Shown here: in pieces, positions 9,053 through 16,362 of the stretch | Position numbering within the stretch: position 1 is the first letter of the stretch | How the letters are laid out: every line of letters begins with the position of its first letter | Origin: JBDSTZ01 sp039927975 | GTDB lineage: Bacteria; Pseudomonadota; Gammaproteobacteria; Burkholderiales; Burkholderiaceae_D | Length of the DNA: 28,013 nt | Assembly (NCBI GenBank): GCA_039927975.1 | Contig: JBDSTZ010000597.1 | Location: forward strand, 1-28,013 | Reading direction: 5' to 3' | The notes under the pieces: model-generated | Database searches by the model: none | Seen by the model: the letters and a program-made list of their open reading frames with translations, nothing else | What the model was told of the DNA's origin: nothing | Program-made: the position numbers and the translations under genes

Positions 9053-10275
9053 GTACCCTCGACGTTCATAGCGAAACCGACGTCGATTGGGACGAATGGG
9101 ATACGCCATTGCGGCAGTTCTCCAGCGCCTCGGGTTTCGTGCTGAGCGTCTACGACACGGCCGGCGCGCGCCGCCTCGGCCCCATCGTCCATTCGCGCAC
9201 CGCGCGCCTGCTGGCCACCTCGACCCTGTGGGACGAGGCCGGCCCCGGCACCGCGCTCGAACGCGCGATGGTGCGCGAGGTGGCCGCCAGCGGCGCCGGC
9301 GCCCAGGCCCGCTTCGGCGACGGCCTGCGCGTGTGCGGCATGCCGCTGGTCCGCTTCGACCAGGTGTACGGGGTGCTCATTTACGGCTGGACCTTCCGCG
9401 ACTTCAGCTCGCCGCTCGAATGCGAGCAGCTCGGCCGCCTGGTCGGCCTGAGCGGCCATGTGCTGTGGGCCGACGTCCGGCTCGAGCCGCCGGTCGCGGA
9501 TGCGCGCCTGGCGACCTACGCCGCGCTGCTTGGCACCCTGGTCGGCTCGATCGACCGCCAGCGCGAGACCATCGAGGAACTGAACCGGGTCAGCCGCGCG
9601 CGCGACCTGTTCCTCGCCACCGTCTCGCACGAGATGCGCACCCCGCTGTCGGCGCTGTCGATGCGGCTCGAACTGATGCTGCGCACGGTCGCCAACCTGC
9701 CCGCCGCGGTCGAGGCGGGGCTGGTATCGATGCGCAAGCACGTGCGCCAGGAAGCGAACATGATCGACGACCTGATCGACGCGGCGCGCACCCTGACGGG
9801 CCAGATGTCGGTCGTCAAAACCAAGGTCTCGGTCGGCCAGGTCCTGCACGACGCCATCTCGACGATCGAGGTGAGCGCCCACGACAAGCAGATCGTCATC
9901 CAGGTCACACCGGCCGATTTTGGCGAATTCATCATGGTCAGCGCCGACCCGCGCCGGCTGCAGCAGGTGATGTGGAATCTGCTGTTCAACGCCGTCAAGT
10001 TCACCCCGGTCGGCGGCGCGATCCGCGTCGACGTGCGCCAGGATGCGCACGCCACCGAGATCGAGATCGCCGACACGGGCCAGGGCATCGAAGCGGCCCA
10101 GATGGCGCAGGTGTTCGCCGCCTTCAAATTGCAGCGTCACGCCAACCCGTCCGGCCTGGGACTGGGCCTGTACATTGCCCGCCACCTGGTCGAACTGCAC
10201 GGCGGGACCCTGACCGTGGCCAGTGCCGGCAAGCGCCAGGGGACCACGTTCAAGATCAGCCTGCCGACGGGGTAG
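9049..10275 (+). CDS. soluble sensor histidine kinase paired with KaiC-like ATPase
   Basis: A 408-residue histidine kinase. The frame is open far upstream inside the previous gene, but GTG 9049 overlaps the KaiC-like stop (GTGA), giving translational coupling and a sensible N terminus (STLDVHSETDVDWDEWDTP). Residues about 15-145 form a GAF-like globular sensor domain without membrane segments, so the protein is predicted to be cytosolic. A short helix (RQRETIEELNRVSRARDLF) leads into HisKA with the phospho-acceptor His194 in ATVSHEMRTPLSAL. The catalytic domain has the N box (NLLFNAVKFT), G1 (DTGQGI) and G2 (GLGLGLYIARH). No receiver domain and no response-regulator gene lie next to it, so the partner is elsewhere. 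By analogy with SasA reading KaiC state, it may report the ATPase or phosphorylation state of its neighbour; this is inference from the overlap only. Confidence 0.87.
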   Translation: MSTLDVHSETDVDWDEWDTPLRQFSSASGFVLSVYDTAGARRLGPIVHSRTARLLATSTLWDEAGPGTALERAMVREVAASGAGAQARFGDGLRVCGMPLVRFDQVYGVLIYGWTFRDFSSPLECEQLGRLVGLSGHVLWADVRLEPPVADARLATYAALLGTLVGSIDRQRETIEELNRVSRARDLFLATVSHEMRTPLSALSMRLELMLRTVANLPAAVEAGLVSMRKHVRQEANMIDDLIDAARTLTGQMSVVKTKVSVGQVLHDAISTIEVSAHDKQIVIQVTPADFGEFIMVSADPRRLQQVMWNLLFNAVKFTPVGGAIRVDVRQDAHATEIEIADTGQGIEAAQMAQVFAAFKLQRHANPSGLGLGLYIARHLVELHGGTLTVASAGKRQGTTFKISLPTG

Positions 10276-10351
10276 GGCGAGGCCCATGCGACAGGAGGCT
10301 GACTGCTGGTCGTCGCGCCCACACCGAAATCACTTACCCTCGATACCCGTC

Positions 10352-10371
10352 ATTCCCGCGCAGGCGGGAAT
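10352..10371 (+). repeat. REP-like palindrome, copy 1
   Basis: ATTCCCGC and GCGGGAAT form a perfect 8-bp stem around the loop GCAG, preceded by CGTC and followed by CCATA. The same core recurs at 20271-20298 and 27361-27424 in this window, so it is a dispersed intergenic repeat. Confidence 0.8.
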
Positions 10372-10517
10372 CCATACCGCGATGCCATGCCGCACAACAT
10401 CCGCTCGCATTGGGATCGGCCGCGCGCACAAAGTCCCGCCGGGCCACGCACCGGCCAGCGGCCTAACCGTCCCGCCACGCCCGCCCCGACAACTACTTCC
10501 TCAAAAACATACACAAG

Positions 10518-10552
10518 TTGATTGGATGTTTACTAAATATATTATACAATCC
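10518..10552 (+). promoter_or_regulatory. candidate promoter/operator of the L-galactonate/L-fucose operon
   Basis: TTGATT (10518-10523) and TATTAT (10540-10545), 16 bases apart, make a reasonable sigma70 promoter. The same stretch carries an imperfect inverted repeat running from GGATG (10524) to CAATCC (ending 10552), which would place a dimeric repressor across the -10 region. The island is strikingly AT-rich compared with its surroundings. The GntR/FCD regulator encoded at 13788 is the obvious candidate to bind here, but that is inferred from position. Confidence 0.5.
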
Positions 10553-10626
10553 GTTATTGGCGAAGAACTCCGTGGGATGTTCATCGCCGCAATTTGTGCA
10601 ATCACCTGTCCCGGAACCCTGAAAAA

Positions 10627-11640
10627 ATGATGAAAAGTATTGTCTGTGAATCGCCCGGCGTACTGCGCATGGCGCAGAGCCCGATTCCAGTGCCCGCCGA
10701 AGGCGAAGTCCTGATCCGCGTGCGGCGCCTCGGCCTGTGCGGCACCGACATGCACATCTTCCGTGGCACCCAGCCCTTCCTCAAGTATCCGCGCGTGATG
10801 GGTCACGAACTGGCTGGCGAAATCGTCTCGGCGCCGGCCGGCTCGCACCTGGCCGAAGGCGACCAGGTCTACGTCATGCCCTACATGTCCTGCGGCCAGT
10901 GCGTCGCCTGTCGCCAGGGCAAGACCAACTGCTGCGCCAACATCCAGGTGCTCGGCGTGCACCGCGACGGCGGCATGGCCGAATATCTGGCCGTGCCGGC
11001 GCAATTCGTCTTCAACACCGACGGCATCTCGCTCGACGACGCAGCGATGATCGAGTTCCTGGCCATCGGCGCGCACGCCGTGCGCCGCGGCGGCGGCCGT
11101 CCCGGCCAGCGCGTGCTGGTGGTCGGCGCCGGCCCGATCGGCATCGCCGTCGCCTTCTTCGCCGCCATGAAGGGCGGCGAGGTCACCTTGCTCGATACCC
11201 GCGAGGACCGCCTGGACTTCTGCCGCAACACCATCGGCATCGAACGCACGGTGGTTGCCGGCCCCGACGACAAGGAGCAACTGGCAGCGCTGACCAATAG
11301 TGAATTCTACGACCTCGTGTTCGACGCCACCGGCAACGTCAAGGCGATGGAGCGCGGCCTCGAATTCGTCGCCCACGGCGGCACCTATGTGCTGGTCTCG
11401 ATCGTGCTTGACCGGATCTCCTTCGCCGACCCCGAATTCCACAAGCGCGAAACTAGCCTGCTGGGCAGCCGCAACGCCACCGCAGACGATTTCCGCGAAG
11501 TGGTGGCGGCGATGAAGGCGGGCCTGGTGCCCACCGGCCTGATGAATACGCACCGCACCACGCTCGACGAATTCATGACCGTGCTGCCGCAATGGATGGA
11601 GCCTTCGGCCGGCGTCATCAAGGCGATCGTCGAGATTTGA
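10627..11640 (+). CDS. lgoD: zinc-dependent L-galactonate 5-dehydrogenase-like enzyme (LgoD-like)
   Basis: A 337-residue medium-chain dehydrogenase/reductase expected to oxidise L-galactonate at C5 to D-tagaturonate with NAD. Start ATG 10627 is chosen (ATG 10630 is also possible); CCGGAA lies about 11 bases upstream. Catalytic zinc ligands include Cys38 in LCGTDMH and His60-Glu61 in MGHELAG. The structural zinc lobe has Cys89, Cys92, Cys95 and Cys103. The Rossmann motif is VVGAGPIG. Stretches such as LGVHRDGGMAEYL and DPEFHKRETSLLGSRNAT recall E. coli LgoD (YjjN) as I remember it; the related RspB/L-gulonate 5-dehydrogenase group is the main alternative. The neighbours, a tagaturonate reductase-like enzyme, KDG kinase and an LgoR-like regulator, are what an L-galactonate route needs. 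It is the first gene of the operon. Confidence 0.78.
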   Translation: MMKSIVCESPGVLRMAQSPIPVPAEGEVLIRVRRLGLCGTDMHIFRGTQPFLKYPRVMGHELAGEIVSAPAGSHLAEGDQVYVMPYMSCGQCVACRQGKTNCCANIQVLGVHRDGGMAEYLAVPAQFVFNTDGISLDDAAMIEFLAIGAHAVRRGGGRPGQRVLVVGAGPIGIAVAFFAAMKGGEVTLLDTREDRLDFCRNTIGIERTVVAGPDDKEQLAALTNSEFYDLVFDATGNVKAMERGLEFVAHGGTYVLVSIVLDRISFADPEFHKRETSLLGSRNATADDFREVVAAMKAGLVPTGLMNTHRTTLDEFMTVLPQWMEPSAGVIKAIVEI

Positions 11641-11641
11641 G

Positions 11642-12760
11642 ATGAACCCGATTCTGCAATTTGGCACCAGCCGGTTTCTGCAGGCCCACGTTGACCTCTT
11701 CGTCAGCGAGGCGCAGCAGCGCGGCGAAGCCTTGGGCGCCATCACGGTGGTGCAAACCACCGACAGCGCCCAGAGCGCACGCCGGGTCGCTGCGTTCAAT
11801 GCAGCGGGTGGCTATCCGGTGCGCGTCATGGGCTGGCGCGACGGCGCGCCGGTCGAACTGACCCAGCGCGTCACCTCGGTCACGCGCGCCCTGCAAGTGA
11901 GCTGCGACTGGCCCGCCATCCGCGCCGCCGCGCTGGCCGCCCGCGTGATCGTCTCCAACACCGGCGACCGCGGCTACGAACTCTCGCCGCAAGATCACGC
12001 CGGCCTGCTGCTGGACGATACCGCGCCGCGCAGCTTTCCGGCCAAGCTGCTGGTGCTGCTGCACGCGCGCTTTGGCGCCGGCGCCGCGCCGCTGTCGCTG
12101 TTTCCCTGCGAGCTGGTGGCCAACAACGGCAGCGTGCTGCGCGAACTGGTGATCGGCCTGGCCCGGCAATGGGCGCTCGAACCGGCCTTCATCGCCTATC
12201 TGGCCGAGGGCTGCGTGTGGGCCAATTCACTGGTCGACCGCATCGTCTCCGAACCGATCGAGCCGATCGGCGCGGTGGCCGAGCCCTACGCCTTGTGGGC
12301 CGTCGAAGCGCAGCCAGGCCTGCTGCTGCCTTGCAGCCACCCGCAGCTGGTGCTCACCGAGCGCCTTGAACCTTACGAGCGGCGCAAGCTGTTCATGCTT
12401 AACCTCGGCCACACTTTCCTGGCCGAGCAATGGTTGCTGTACAGCCGCCCGCCCGGTGAAACCGTGCTGCAGGCGATGGGCGACAGCGCGCTGCTGGCCG
12501 AACTGGAGGCACTGTGGGAAGAAGAAGTCATGCCGGTGTTCCGCGCCCTCGGCGAGGAAGCCGACAGCCGCGCCTACCTGGCCGAGGTGAAGGACCGCTT
12601 CAATAATCCCTACCTGGCGCACAAGCTGGCCGACATCGCCCAGAACCACGACGAGAAAAAGCGCCGCCGCCTCCAGCCGGTGCTCGACCTGTCTGCCGAA
12701 CTTGGCCTCGACATTCCCCAGTCCCGCCTGCGCGCGGCGCTGGCCCGGAGCGCGGCATGA
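11642..12760 (+). CDS. UxaB-like tagaturonate/fructuronate reductase (mannitol dehydrogenase family, short form)
   Basis: A 372-residue polyol/aldonate dehydrogenase of the mannitol dehydrogenase family, expected to reduce D-tagaturonate to D-altronate with NADH. The N terminus has the family nucleotide-binding signature, LQFGTSRFLQAHVDLF. Next come FPCELVANNGSVLRELV and VWANSLVDRIVSEP, which match the conserved core, then LFMLNLGHTFLAEQWLL and a C-terminal DRFNNPYLAHKLADIAQNHDEKK with the catalytic Lys/His region. E. coli UxaB is about 480 residues as I recall, so this is a compact form. It lies 1 base after the dehydrogenase stop, and its own stop overlaps the kinase start (ATGA). Fructuronate or mannitol-type substrates cannot be excluded, but the flanking LgoD-like, UxaA-like and KdgK genes favour tagaturonate. 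Confidence 0.75.
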   Translation: MNPILQFGTSRFLQAHVDLFVSEAQQRGEALGAITVVQTTDSAQSARRVAAFNAAGGYPVRVMGWRDGAPVELTQRVTSVTRALQVSCDWPAIRAAALAARVIVSNTGDRGYELSPQDHAGLLLDDTAPRSFPAKLLVLLHARFGAGAAPLSLFPCELVANNGSVLRELVIGLARQWALEPAFIAYLAEGCVWANSLVDRIVSEPIEPIGAVAEPYALWAVEAQPGLLLPCSHPQLVLTERLEPYERRKLFMLNLGHTFLAEQWLLYSRPPGETVLQAMGDSALLAELEALWEEEVMPVFRALGEEADSRAYLAEVKDRFNNPYLAHKLADIAQNHDEKKRRRLQPVLDLSAELGLDIPQSRLRAALARSAA

Positions 12761-13734
12761 ACGAGCGTATGAGCGAGCAGTTCTGGTCGATCGGCGAGTG
12801 CATGCTCGAACTGCGCGCGGCCGCGCCCCATGTGCTGCACACGGCCGCCGCCGGCGACACCTTTAACACCGCCGTCTATTTGAAGCGCCTGATGCCGGCG
12901 CTGCCGGTCCGCTACGTCAGCGCGCTCGGCGCCGACCGCATGAGCGAGGATATCCGCGCCCAGATCCGCAGCCACGGCGTCGATGACGCGCTGGTGGCGA
13001 CCCTGCCAGGTCAACTGCCCGGCTTGTACGCGATCGAAACCGACCCGACCGGCGAGCGCCGTTTTTCGTATTGGCGCCAGCAGTCGGCCGCGCGCAGCAT
13101 GCTCGGCGCCGGCCACCTGGCTGAACTGCGCGCCGCGCTGCCCGCTTGCCGCGCCATGCTCATCACCGGCATCACCCTGGCGATCCTCGGCGACGATCAG
13201 CGCGCGGCCCTGCTGGCGCTGGCCGGCGAGCTGCGCGCGCGTGGTGGCTGGGTCGTCGTCGACAGCAATTACCGGCCCGCCCTGTGGCAGGCCGACACCG
13301 CACGCCTTTGGCTCAACCGCGCGCTGGCCATCGCCACCCACGCTCTGTTAAGTGTCGACGACGAGATGGCCTTGCACGGCGACCTTGACGCCGGCGCCGT
13401 CTTCGAACGCGCGCGGCGCGCCGGCCCCGACGAAGTCGTCATCAAGCTTGGCGCCGACGGCTGCCTGGTGGGCGGTCCCGCGCTCGCGCCAAACGTTGTC
13501 GCCGGCCAGCCCGTGCGCGCGCTCGACACCACCGCAGCCGGCGACAGTTTTAACGCCGGCTACCTGGCCGGCCGCTTGTCCGGCTTGCCGCCGCAGCTGG
13601 CCGCCCGGCTGGGCTGCGACCTGGCCGGCGTCGTGGTGGCCCATCCCGGCGCGATTATCCCGGCGGCAGCCATGCGGCACCTCGTGCGGGGCGCCGGCGA
13701 GGCCGATGCCAATAGCGGAAATGGAATGGGTTAG
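12757..13734 (+). CDS. kdgK: 2-keto-3-deoxygluconate kinase (PfkB family)
   Basis: A 325-residue sugar kinase expected to phosphorylate 2-keto-3-deoxygluconate to KDPG with ATP. The opening IGECMLELRAAAPHVLHTAAAGDTFNTAVYLKR and the substrate-loop stretches LPGLYAIETDPTGERRFSYW and QQSAARSML match KdgK closely. The PfkB signature DTTAAGDSFNAGYLAGRL carries the catalytic base Asp263. The start overlaps the previous stop by ATGA; an alternative Met five codons later is possible. It would finish the route tagaturonate, altronate, KDG, KDPG. The KDPG aldolase needed next is not in the window and must be encoded elsewhere. Confidence 0.88.
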   Translation: MNERMSEQFWSIGECMLELRAAAPHVLHTAAAGDTFNTAVYLKRLMPALPVRYVSALGADRMSEDIRAQIRSHGVDDALVATLPGQLPGLYAIETDPTGERRFSYWRQQSAARSMLGAGHLAELRAALPACRAMLITGITLAILGDDQRAALLALAGELRARGGWVVVDSNYRPALWQADTARLWLNRALAIATHALLSVDDEMALHGDLDAGAVFERARRAGPDEVVIKLGADGCLVGGPALAPNVVAGQPVRALDTTAAGDSFNAGYLAGRLSGLPPQLAARLGCDLAGVVVAHPGAIIPAAAMRHLVRGAGEADANSGNGMG

Positions 13735-13754
13735 AATGATAGCCCTCACATTCC
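13723..13754 (+). promoter_or_regulatory. candidate regulator promoter with overlapping inverted repeat
   Basis: TAGAAT (13732-13737) is a good -10 box just at the kinase stop codon. GGAATG (13723-13728) and CATTCC (13749-13754) are perfect 6-bp inverted arms around it, a layout suited to autoregulation of the following GntR gene. No clear -35 hexamer is present, so this is tentative. Confidence 0.35.
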
Positions 13755-13787
13755 TTTCCGATCGCAGTGTCGGACGCAGCCCACCAA

Positions 13788-14702
13788 ATGGCCAAACCAG
13801 CTACTGTCTTCAAGCGCAGCACCAACCTGCTGCTGAACCATATCGTCAACAACGTGGCCGTGGGCGAGATGCTGCCCACCGAACAGGCACTGACCGATAT
13901 CTGCGAGGGCAGCCGCACCGCCATCCGCAGCGCGATCGCCTACCTCGATACGCGCCGGCTGATCAGCGGCCTCAAGGAACGCCGTCTGCTGCGCAAGCCG
14001 GTGAGCGAGGATTATTTCGACGTCGCCGAGCTGCAATCGGGCGCCGACCGCATCCAGCAAGTGCTCATGGAGCGGGTCTACCACAGCGATTTGCCGCCCG
14101 GTTCGGAGTTCTCGGAGGCGGAACTGGCGCGCGCGGCCGGCGCCAGCACGGTCAGCGTGCGCGAGTTCCTGATCGGCTTTTCGCGCTTCGGCCTGATCGA
14201 AAAGAAGCCGCGCGGCGGCTGGCGCCTGTGCGCCTTCGATATCTCGTTTGCCTCGGAACTGGCGGACATGCGGCAGATGTTCGAGATCGCCGCGATCGAG
14301 CATTTCAGTGCGCTCGACCAGGACGATCCGGCCTGGGGCGAACTGGAGATGCTGGTGGCGCGCCACGAAAAGCTCGACGGTGCCAAGAGCTTCAAACACC
14401 AGGAATTTCCGCCGCTCGACCGCGACTTCCACACCTTCCTGATTGGCCTGCTGAAGAACCGCTTCGCCCAGGAGTTCTACGATATCGTCTCCTTCGTCTT
14501 CCACTACCACTACCAGTGGGACAAGGGCGAGGAGCGCGAGCGCAATCTGTACGCCGTCAAGGAGCACCTGGCGATCCTGCGCGCGCTGCTGGCGCGCGAC
14601 GTCCCGGGCGCGCTCGCGGCGATGCGCACCCACTTGTCATCATCCCGCAGCACCATGCTGCAATCGATCCGCATGCGCGAGAGAAAATTGCAAGGCCACT
14701 GA
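13788..14702 (+). CDS. lgoR: GntR/FCD-family regulator, LgoR-like, with two winged-helix domains
   Basis: A 304-residue transcription factor (311 if GTG 13767 is used; neither start has a good ribosome binding site). It is longer than usual FCD regulators (about 230-250) because it carries two GntR-like helix-turn-helix segments. The first is LPTEQALTDICEGSRTAIRS at about 25-70. The second is FSEAELARAAGASTVSVREF at about 100-150, preceded by LPPGSE. The FCD effector domain follows with LDRDFH (Asp213, His215), FVFHYHYQWDKGEE and two later histidines (EHLAIL, THLSSS), the usual metal/ligand set. E. coli LgoR (YjjM), from memory, has the same double-domain layout and a nearly identical HYQWD stretch; it represses the L-galactonate genes. 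Its place between the galactonate-specific genes and the shared genes suggests control of the whole operon in response to L-galactonate or a related aldonate. Confidence 0.8.
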   Translation: MAKPATVFKRSTNLLLNHIVNNVAVGEMLPTEQALTDICEGSRTAIRSAIAYLDTRRLISGLKERRLLRKPVSEDYFDVAELQSGADRIQQVLMERVYHSDLPPGSEFSEAELARAAGASTVSVREFLIGFSRFGLIEKKPRGGWRLCAFDISFASELADMRQMFEIAAIEHFSALDQDDPAWGELEMLVARHEKLDGAKSFKHQEFPPLDRDFHTFLIGLLKNRFAQEFYDIVSFVFHYHYQWDKGEERERNLYAVKEHLAILRALLARDVPGALAAMRTHLSSSRSTMLQSIRMRERKLQGH

Positions 14703-14748
14703 CACAGTGGCGCCGGCATGGGCTGACAGGGTTGATCCTTTCGTGTTG

Positions 14749-14758
14749 CTTAATTAAG
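14749..14758 (+). promoter_or_regulatory. CTTAATTAAG palindrome at the dehydratase ribosome binding site
   Basis: A perfect 10-bp palindrome, very AT-rich for this genome, overlaps the AAGGG Shine-Dalgarno site 6 bases before the SAF-subunit start. It could be a regulator half of a longer operator, or just the local low-structure ribosome binding region. Confidence 0.3.
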
Positions 14759-14766
14759 GGCACCCC

Positions 14767-15105
14767 ATGCTGAACCAAACCTCACCGCTGTCTTCGAGCC
14801 TGCTGCTGATGTCGGCCGAAGACAACTGCCTCATAGCGCGCACCGCGCTGGCCGCCGGCACCGAGGTGCTGATCGACGGCCAGTCCGTCGTCCTGCCCGA
14901 CACTATCCAGATTGGCCACAAGCTGGCCCGCCAGTCCTTGCGCCCCGGTGACAAGGTGCTGCGCTACGGCGCCATCATCGGCAGCGTGACCGTGCCGATC
15001 GCGATTGGCGCCCACGTGCACACGCACAATCTCGAGAGCGATTACATCCCCACCTACACCCTTGGCCAGGATGGCCATCACTTCTTGGGAACCGACGCCA
15101 AATGA
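14767..15105 (+). CDS. UxaA-family dehydratase, small SAF-domain subunit
   Basis: A 112-residue protein matching the N-terminal SAF domain of altronate/galactarate dehydratases. Recognisable stretches are LIARTALAAGTEVLIDGQSVVLPDTIQIGHKLA and RYGAIIGSVTVPIAIGAHVHTHNLES; the latter is the conserved family end of the domain. In E. coli UxaA this domain is fused to the catalytic part; here it is a separate gene. AAGGG lies 6 bases before the ATG. The stop overlaps the start of the large subunit (ATGA), so the two are translationally coupled and very likely form one enzyme. The SAF domain is thought to cover the active site in this family. Confidence 0.85.
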   Translation: MLNQTSPLSSSLLLMSAEDNCLIARTALAAGTEVLIDGQSVVLPDTIQIGHKLARQSLRPGDKVLRYGAIIGSVTVPIAIGAHVHTHNLESDYIPTYTLGQDGHHFLGTDAK

Positions 15106-16331
15106 ATACCGTCACCGACCTCACCACCCAACCGCTGTCGGGCTATCTGCGCGCCGACGGCCGCAAGGGCATCCGCAACATCGTCGTCGTCGCCTACATG
15201 GTCGAATGCGCGCACCACGTCGCGCGCCTGGTGGTCAACGCCTTTCCCGGCCAGCCGGTCCACCTGATCGGCTTTGCCGGCTGCTTCCCCAACGAATACG
15301 CCGACCAGGTCATGCGGCGCCTCGTGACCCACCCGAACGTCGGCGCGGTGCTGCTCGTGTCGCTCGGCTGCGAAGGCTTCAACAAAGGCGGCGTGAGCGC
15401 GGCGGTGGCCGACAGCGACCGTCCAGTGCACACCATCACGATCCAGGAAAACAGCGGCACCCGCACCAGCGTCAGGAGCGGCGTCGAATGGGTCAGCTGG
15501 GCGCTTGAAAGCCTGGCGCAGCAAGAGCGCGTGCCGATGGGCCTCGACGAGCTGGTGGTCGCCACCATCTGCGGCGGTTCCGACAGCACCAGCGGCATCA
15601 CCGCCAACCCGGCTGTCGGTGTCGCCTTCGACAAGCTGATCGCCGCCGGCAGCGCCTGCATTTTCGAGGAAACCGGCGAACTGGTTGGCTGCGAATATCA
15701 CATGAAGCGCCGCGCCGTGACGCCTGAATTGGGCGACCTGATTGTCAAGACGGTCGAAAAGGCGGCACGCTACTACACCATCATGGGCCATGGCAGCTTC
15801 TCGCCCGGTAACGCCGACGGCGGCCTGACGACCCAGGAAGAAAAGTCGCTCGGCGCCTACGCCAAGAGCGGTGCGTCGCCGATCTGCGGCATCCTCAAAC
15901 CGGGCGACCAGCCCGACGGCGCCGGCCTGTACCTGCTCGACGTGGTGCCCGACGGCGAGCCGCGCTTCGGCTTCCCCAACATTTCGGACAATGCCGAAAT
16001 CGTCGAACTGATCGCCTGCGGCGCCCACGTCACCCTGTTCACCACCGGGCGCGGCTCGGTGGTCGGCTCGGCCATCTCGCCGGTCATCAAGGTGTGCGCC
16101 AATCCACTCACCTTCGATCGCTTGGCCGAAGACATGGACGTCAACGCCGGCGCCGTGCTCAATGGCGTGGCCACGCTCGAACAGGTAGGCAGCGAGATCG
16201 TCGAACTGGTCAAGCGCGTCGCCAATGGCGAAGAGTCCAAATCCGAGGAACTCGGCCACCAGGAATTCGTTCTAACGTATAAGCAGTTCGAAGCGCTTGG
16301 CCCTGGCTGCTTCCCGCTGCGCGCCGCTTGA
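15102..16331 (+). CDS. UxaA-family sugar-acid dehydratase, large catalytic subunit
   Basis: A 409-residue catalytic subunit of an altronate-type dehydratase, which removes water across C2-C3 of an aldonate to give a 2-keto-3-deoxy acid. Family motifs are RADGRKGIRNIVVVAYMVEC near the start, LVSLGCEGFNKGG, TICGGSDSTSGITANPAVG (Cys157 to Asp161) and, near the end, FTTGRGSVVGSAISPVIKV. These enzymes need a divalent metal, usually iron or manganese. The likely substrates are D-altronate (from the UxaB-like enzyme) and L-fuconate (from the lactonase), which have the same C2-C4 configuration; L-galactonate is a third. No enolase-superfamily L-fuconate dehydratase is in the cluster, so this enzyme probably takes that step. 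Exact specificity is inferred from context. Confidence 0.85.
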   Translation: MNTVTDLTTQPLSGYLRADGRKGIRNIVVVAYMVECAHHVARLVVNAFPGQPVHLIGFAGCFPNEYADQVMRRLVTHPNVGAVLLVSLGCEGFNKGGVSAAVADSDRPVHTITIQENSGTRTSVRSGVEWVSWALESLAQQERVPMGLDELVVATICGGSDSTSGITANPAVGVAFDKLIAAGSACIFEETGELVGCEYHMKRRAVTPELGDLIVKTVEKAARYYTIMGHGSFSPGNADGGLTTQEEKSLGAYAKSGASPICGILKPGDQPDGAGLYLLDVVPDGEPRFGFPNISDNAEIVELIACGAHVTLFTTGRGSVVGSAISPVIKVCANPLTFDRLAEDMDVNAGAVLNGVATLEQVGSEIVELVKRVANGEESKSEELGHQEFVLTYKQFEALGPGCFPLRAA

Positions 16332-16362
16332 ACCGAGAAAAAACGAACAAAAGGAATCGACC

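Larger units (their letters stand above)
10276..10626. other. intergenic region: REP-like palindrome, then AT-rich regulatory island
   Basis: No gene is supported. The left half is GC-rich and holds a REP-like hairpin (10352-10371). From about 10500 the composition shifts sharply to AT-rich over some 55 bases, where the promoter/operator of the catabolic operon most likely lies. A short in-frame extension of the dehydrogenase reaches a TTG at 10594 but has no ribosome binding site. Confidence 0.5.

Noticed and set aside
10351..10380. Peptide-like reading VIPAQAGI in the gap before the dehydrogenase
   Set aside because: This is the usual spurious translation of the REP-like palindrome, not a gene.
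14723..14756. CTGACA or TTGATC with TAATTA as promoter of the dehydratase genes
   Set aside because: Spacings are 22 and 13 bases, outside the workable range for sigma70.
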